Assembly (NCBI GenBank): GCA_900104375.1
Contig: LT629302.1
Coordinates: 1,766,001-1,830,000 of the forward strand
DNA: 64,000 nucleotides
DNA from: Flavobacteriaceae bacterium MAR_2010_188
GTDB taxonomy: Bacteria > Bacteroidota > Bacteroidia > Flavobacteriales > Flavobacteriaceae
Reading direction: 5' to 3'
Made by a program: the position numbers and the translations under genes. The notes beneath the pieces were generated by a model, which was not told the origin of the DNA, made no database searches, and worked only from the letters and a program-made list of their open reading frames with translations. Of the stretch, positions 62,261 through 64,000 are shown piece by piece; position 1 is the stretch's first letter; the number at the start of each line of letters is the position of its first letter.

Positions 62261-63862
62261 TTAGTTATCGTTTCTGCCTAAAATATCGAGTATCCTATCT
62301 ATAATAGTTTCTTTTGGACTTGGAGTTGAATTTGGGCTGAATTCAATAATATAAACCCCATAATTGCTTAACGTCTTAATTGCACTTGATTCCCCGTTCG
62401 GCAGCTGTAATTTGTTGCCATTTAAAGGAATTGTTACTTTATTATCGGCCTTAAGATCTCCTTCAAAAAAAGTTTCATTTGGATTTTCAGCATCAATTAG
62501 TCTATATGGCGTTCCATTTGTAATATTATATTCTGAGAAATCAATCTCTGAAGTTGCTTCGGTTACATCGAAAATCGAAACTTTAAATTTATTTTCCTGA
62601 TTGTTGAATTTGGTTATCGTTGGCTCTATATTATTTTTAAAGTTCTTATTCAAAAACCAGCTACTTGCATCATCAATTTTAAAGGCATTAGTCCACTCCT
62701 CGAATGTGTAGTCTTTATCTTTCATAATTCTAAAAGACTTAGCTCGCTTAGTATAATAAATATTATGATCGGTTTTCCAATTTTTGATATTAGAAAGTAC
62801 CGAAGAGTTTAAGTGGACATAGCCACAGTAGGCTATATTATTACTTAGAATTAAATTGTTTGCATGCAGGATTCTGAAAGCGTTATTTCTACCAATGATT
62901 AAATTGTTTTTGAGCAGGATATTGTCAACTGGAGAAGAGGCATTAAACCCTAGTGTAACAGAAGCAGCATCGCCTCCCACCTCTCCTGATTTAACGTCAG
63001 TGTTATGATAGAAAGTATTATTTTCAACAACAATATTCCTGGCAATATTAATTCCGTTTCTATCGTCAGTACCCACAATTAAATTATCCTTATAACCGCC
63101 TGCTGGAGAACCATTATTAAAGACATCGTTCTTCTTCAGAATAATATTTTGTACATAAGAGTTGTTAGCATCTTTATTGGCAGACCACACTTCAATTCCT
63201 TTATAAAAATTATTGAAAATGACATTATTTTCAATCAGTCGATTGCTAGAACTATTATTTTGAACATAAATGCCAACACCGCCACCTCTTCCTGCTAGTG
63301 ATATAAATCCGTTGTTGAAAATAATGCAATCGAGAATCTCACTCCCGCCAGTTTCTTTCCAAGAACCAAATCCTGAACCTGGATTATCATATATTTTTAA
63401 ATTTATGAATTTGCAATCAATACCATTGGTATGGTTAATTCCATCAACTTTTAGGAAAGAATCGTTTTGGATTCTGTTATAATCTCCAAGAAAAGTCACA
63501 TCGAAATCTTTATATATGACATTCATACCTTTTACCTCTAAAACAGATTTTCTATTGGATGAAAGATTGCCGTTCAAAATGACTTTCTCGCCAGATACGG
63601 AAGTTACAGTAACAGGTTTCTCATTTTTTTCGCTTGATAACGTACTCAAAAACCTTCCGGTATAAATCCCTCCGTGCAGGTAAATTATATCACCACCTTT
63701 AATTTTTTCAGGTTTTTGCTGAAGTGCGGTTTGCAAATCCCATGGATTTTTTATAGATCCATCGCCTGATGATTTTCCTTCGCTGGTTACGTGAAATTCT
63801 TGTTGGGTAAACCCAAAAATGCTACATAGCAATATGATAAAAAGTGAGATTGTTGCCTTCAT
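62261..63862 (-). CDS. Exported right-handed parallel beta-helix protein
   Basis: A 533-residue protein with a signal peptide (residues 1-19, ending GFTQ). The region from about 20 to 400 is a right-handed beta-helix, opening with GDIIYLHGGIYTGRFLSTL, as in polysaccharide lyase-like and pectate-lyase-like folds, with many NN- and N-x-stack residues (NSYVQNIILKKNDVFNN). The C-terminal 130 residues form a beta-sandwich-like tail (VTIPLNGNKLQLPNGESS). No catalytic residues can be fixed, and there is no T9SS CTD. It could be a lyase, an alginate epimerase or a binding protein on an extracellular glycan. Confidence 0.82.
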   Translation of the reverse strand: MKATISLFIILLCSIFGFTQQEFHVTSEGKSSGDGSIKNPWDLQTALQQKPEKIKGGDIIYLHGGIYTGRFLSTLSSEKNEKPVTVTSVSGEKVILNGNLSSNRKSVLEVKGMNVIYKDFDVTFLGDYNRIQNDSFLKVDGINHTNGIDCKFINLKIYDNPGSGFGSWKETGGSEILDCIIFNNGFISLAGRGGGVGIYVQNNSSSNRLIENNVIFNNFYKGIEVWSANKDANNSYVQNIILKKNDVFNNGSPAGGYKDNLIVGTDDRNGINIARNIVVENNTFYHNTDVKSGEVGGDAASVTLGFNASSPVDNILLKNNLIIGRNNAFRILHANNLILSNNIAYCGYVHLNSSVLSNIKNWKTDHNIYYTKRAKSFRIMKDKDYTFEEWTNAFKIDDASSWFLNKNFKNNIEPTITKFNNQENKFKVSIFDVTEATSEIDFSEYNITNGTPYRLIDAENPNETFFEGDLKADNKVTIPLNGNKLQLPNGESSAIKTLSNYGVYIIEFSPNSTPSPKETIIDRILDILGRNDN

Positions 63863-63899
63863 ATTAAACGTTTAGACAATTATCATACCATTGAGGGAA

Positions 63900-64000
63900 T
63901 CATTTTTTGTCCTTCTCGTAGATGTGAGGGTTTTTACGAACGCCTTTTTTAAAAATCTTTCTGATCAGCATTCTTGCTTCAGAATCGGCTTTAAGAATTA
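63900..64000 (-). CDS. 3' end of a gene running off the right edge
   Basis: Partial: the last 33 codons and TGA, ending LIRKIFKKGVRKNPHIYEKDKK. It is open to the window edge. The basic C terminus gives no family. It ends 38 bp before the ATG of the beta-helix gene, same strand, so the two may be cotranscribed. Confidence 0.5.
   Translation of the reverse strand, partial: ILKADSEARMLIRKIFKKGVRKNPHIYEKDKK

Overview
The window is a 64 kb chromosomal segment of a low-GC member of the Bacteroidota, most likely a Flavobacteriaceae. The evidence is a type IX secretion (T9SS) type B substrate with its PorP/SprF partner, many DUF families typical of the group, promoters with the TAnnTTTG -7 element, and an almost complete lack of Shine-Dalgarno sequences except before rpsU. 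No rRNA, prophage, insertion sequence or CRISPR array was found. Most of the window is core genome; the less ordinary parts are the surface-protein module and several repeat clusters next to tRNA genes and between 45.6 and 46.1 kb.

Layout. 0.2-6.5 kb (+): exported alpha/beta hydrolase-like protein without its nucleophile, a small outer-membrane barrel, a DUF5916 barrel, a DUF819 membrane protein and a DUF4369 lipoprotein. 6.5-8.8 kb (-): a small conserved protein and the overlapping idi-queD-manA cluster. 8.8-19.8 kb (-): a T9SS cluster made of a roughly 2,670-residue surface protein with 15 tandem repeats of about 141 residues, a PorP/SprF protein and an OmpA-family protein. 20.2-22.1 kb (+): prfC and a small 4Fe-4S protein. 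22.2-36.5 kb (-): a translation/transcription super-cluster read as tRNA-Thr(TGT), tRNA-Tyr, tRNA-Gly, tRNA-Thr(GGT), tuf, tRNA-Trp, secE, nusG, rplK, rplA, rplJ, rplL, rpoB, rpoC, DUF3467, the same order as the tufB-rpoBC region of Escherichia coli. 36.5-38.2 kb (-): hpf, a Xer recombinase and rpsU. 38.2-47.1 kb (-): acyl-CoA dehydrogenase, HhH protein, Na+/alanine symporter, a decayed K+ channel gene, PspC, a subtilisin-like lipoprotein, DUF2851 and a cysteine/cystathionine synthase. 47.2-54.8 kb: LolE-like permease, NamZ/DUF1343 lipoprotein, GDPD, sterol-desaturase-like protein, a lipoprotein/barrel pair, a YkgJ-type cysteine-cluster protein and a methyltransferase. 54.8-64 kb: amidohydrolase, a TPR protein coupled to a plug-less TonB-receptor-like barrel, ftsE, a right-handed beta-helix protein and a partial gene at the edge.

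The strongest unusual signals are: (1) three tandem 113-bp repeats directly downstream of tRNA-Gly, each carrying a copy of the last 16 nt of the tRNA, an arrangement that recalls the rtT repeats of the E. coli tyrT locus; (2) the giant repeat adhesin with acidic, possibly calcium-binding loops and its dedicated secretion partners; (3) a strong Shine-Dalgarno sequence only at rpsU; (4) a perfect (GTTTTTG)10 tract just upstream of DUF2851; (5) a K+ channel pseudogene whose regulatory domain is broken by several frameshifts; (6) a large hairpin between rplL and rpoB. All are read directly from the sequence; their functions are inference.
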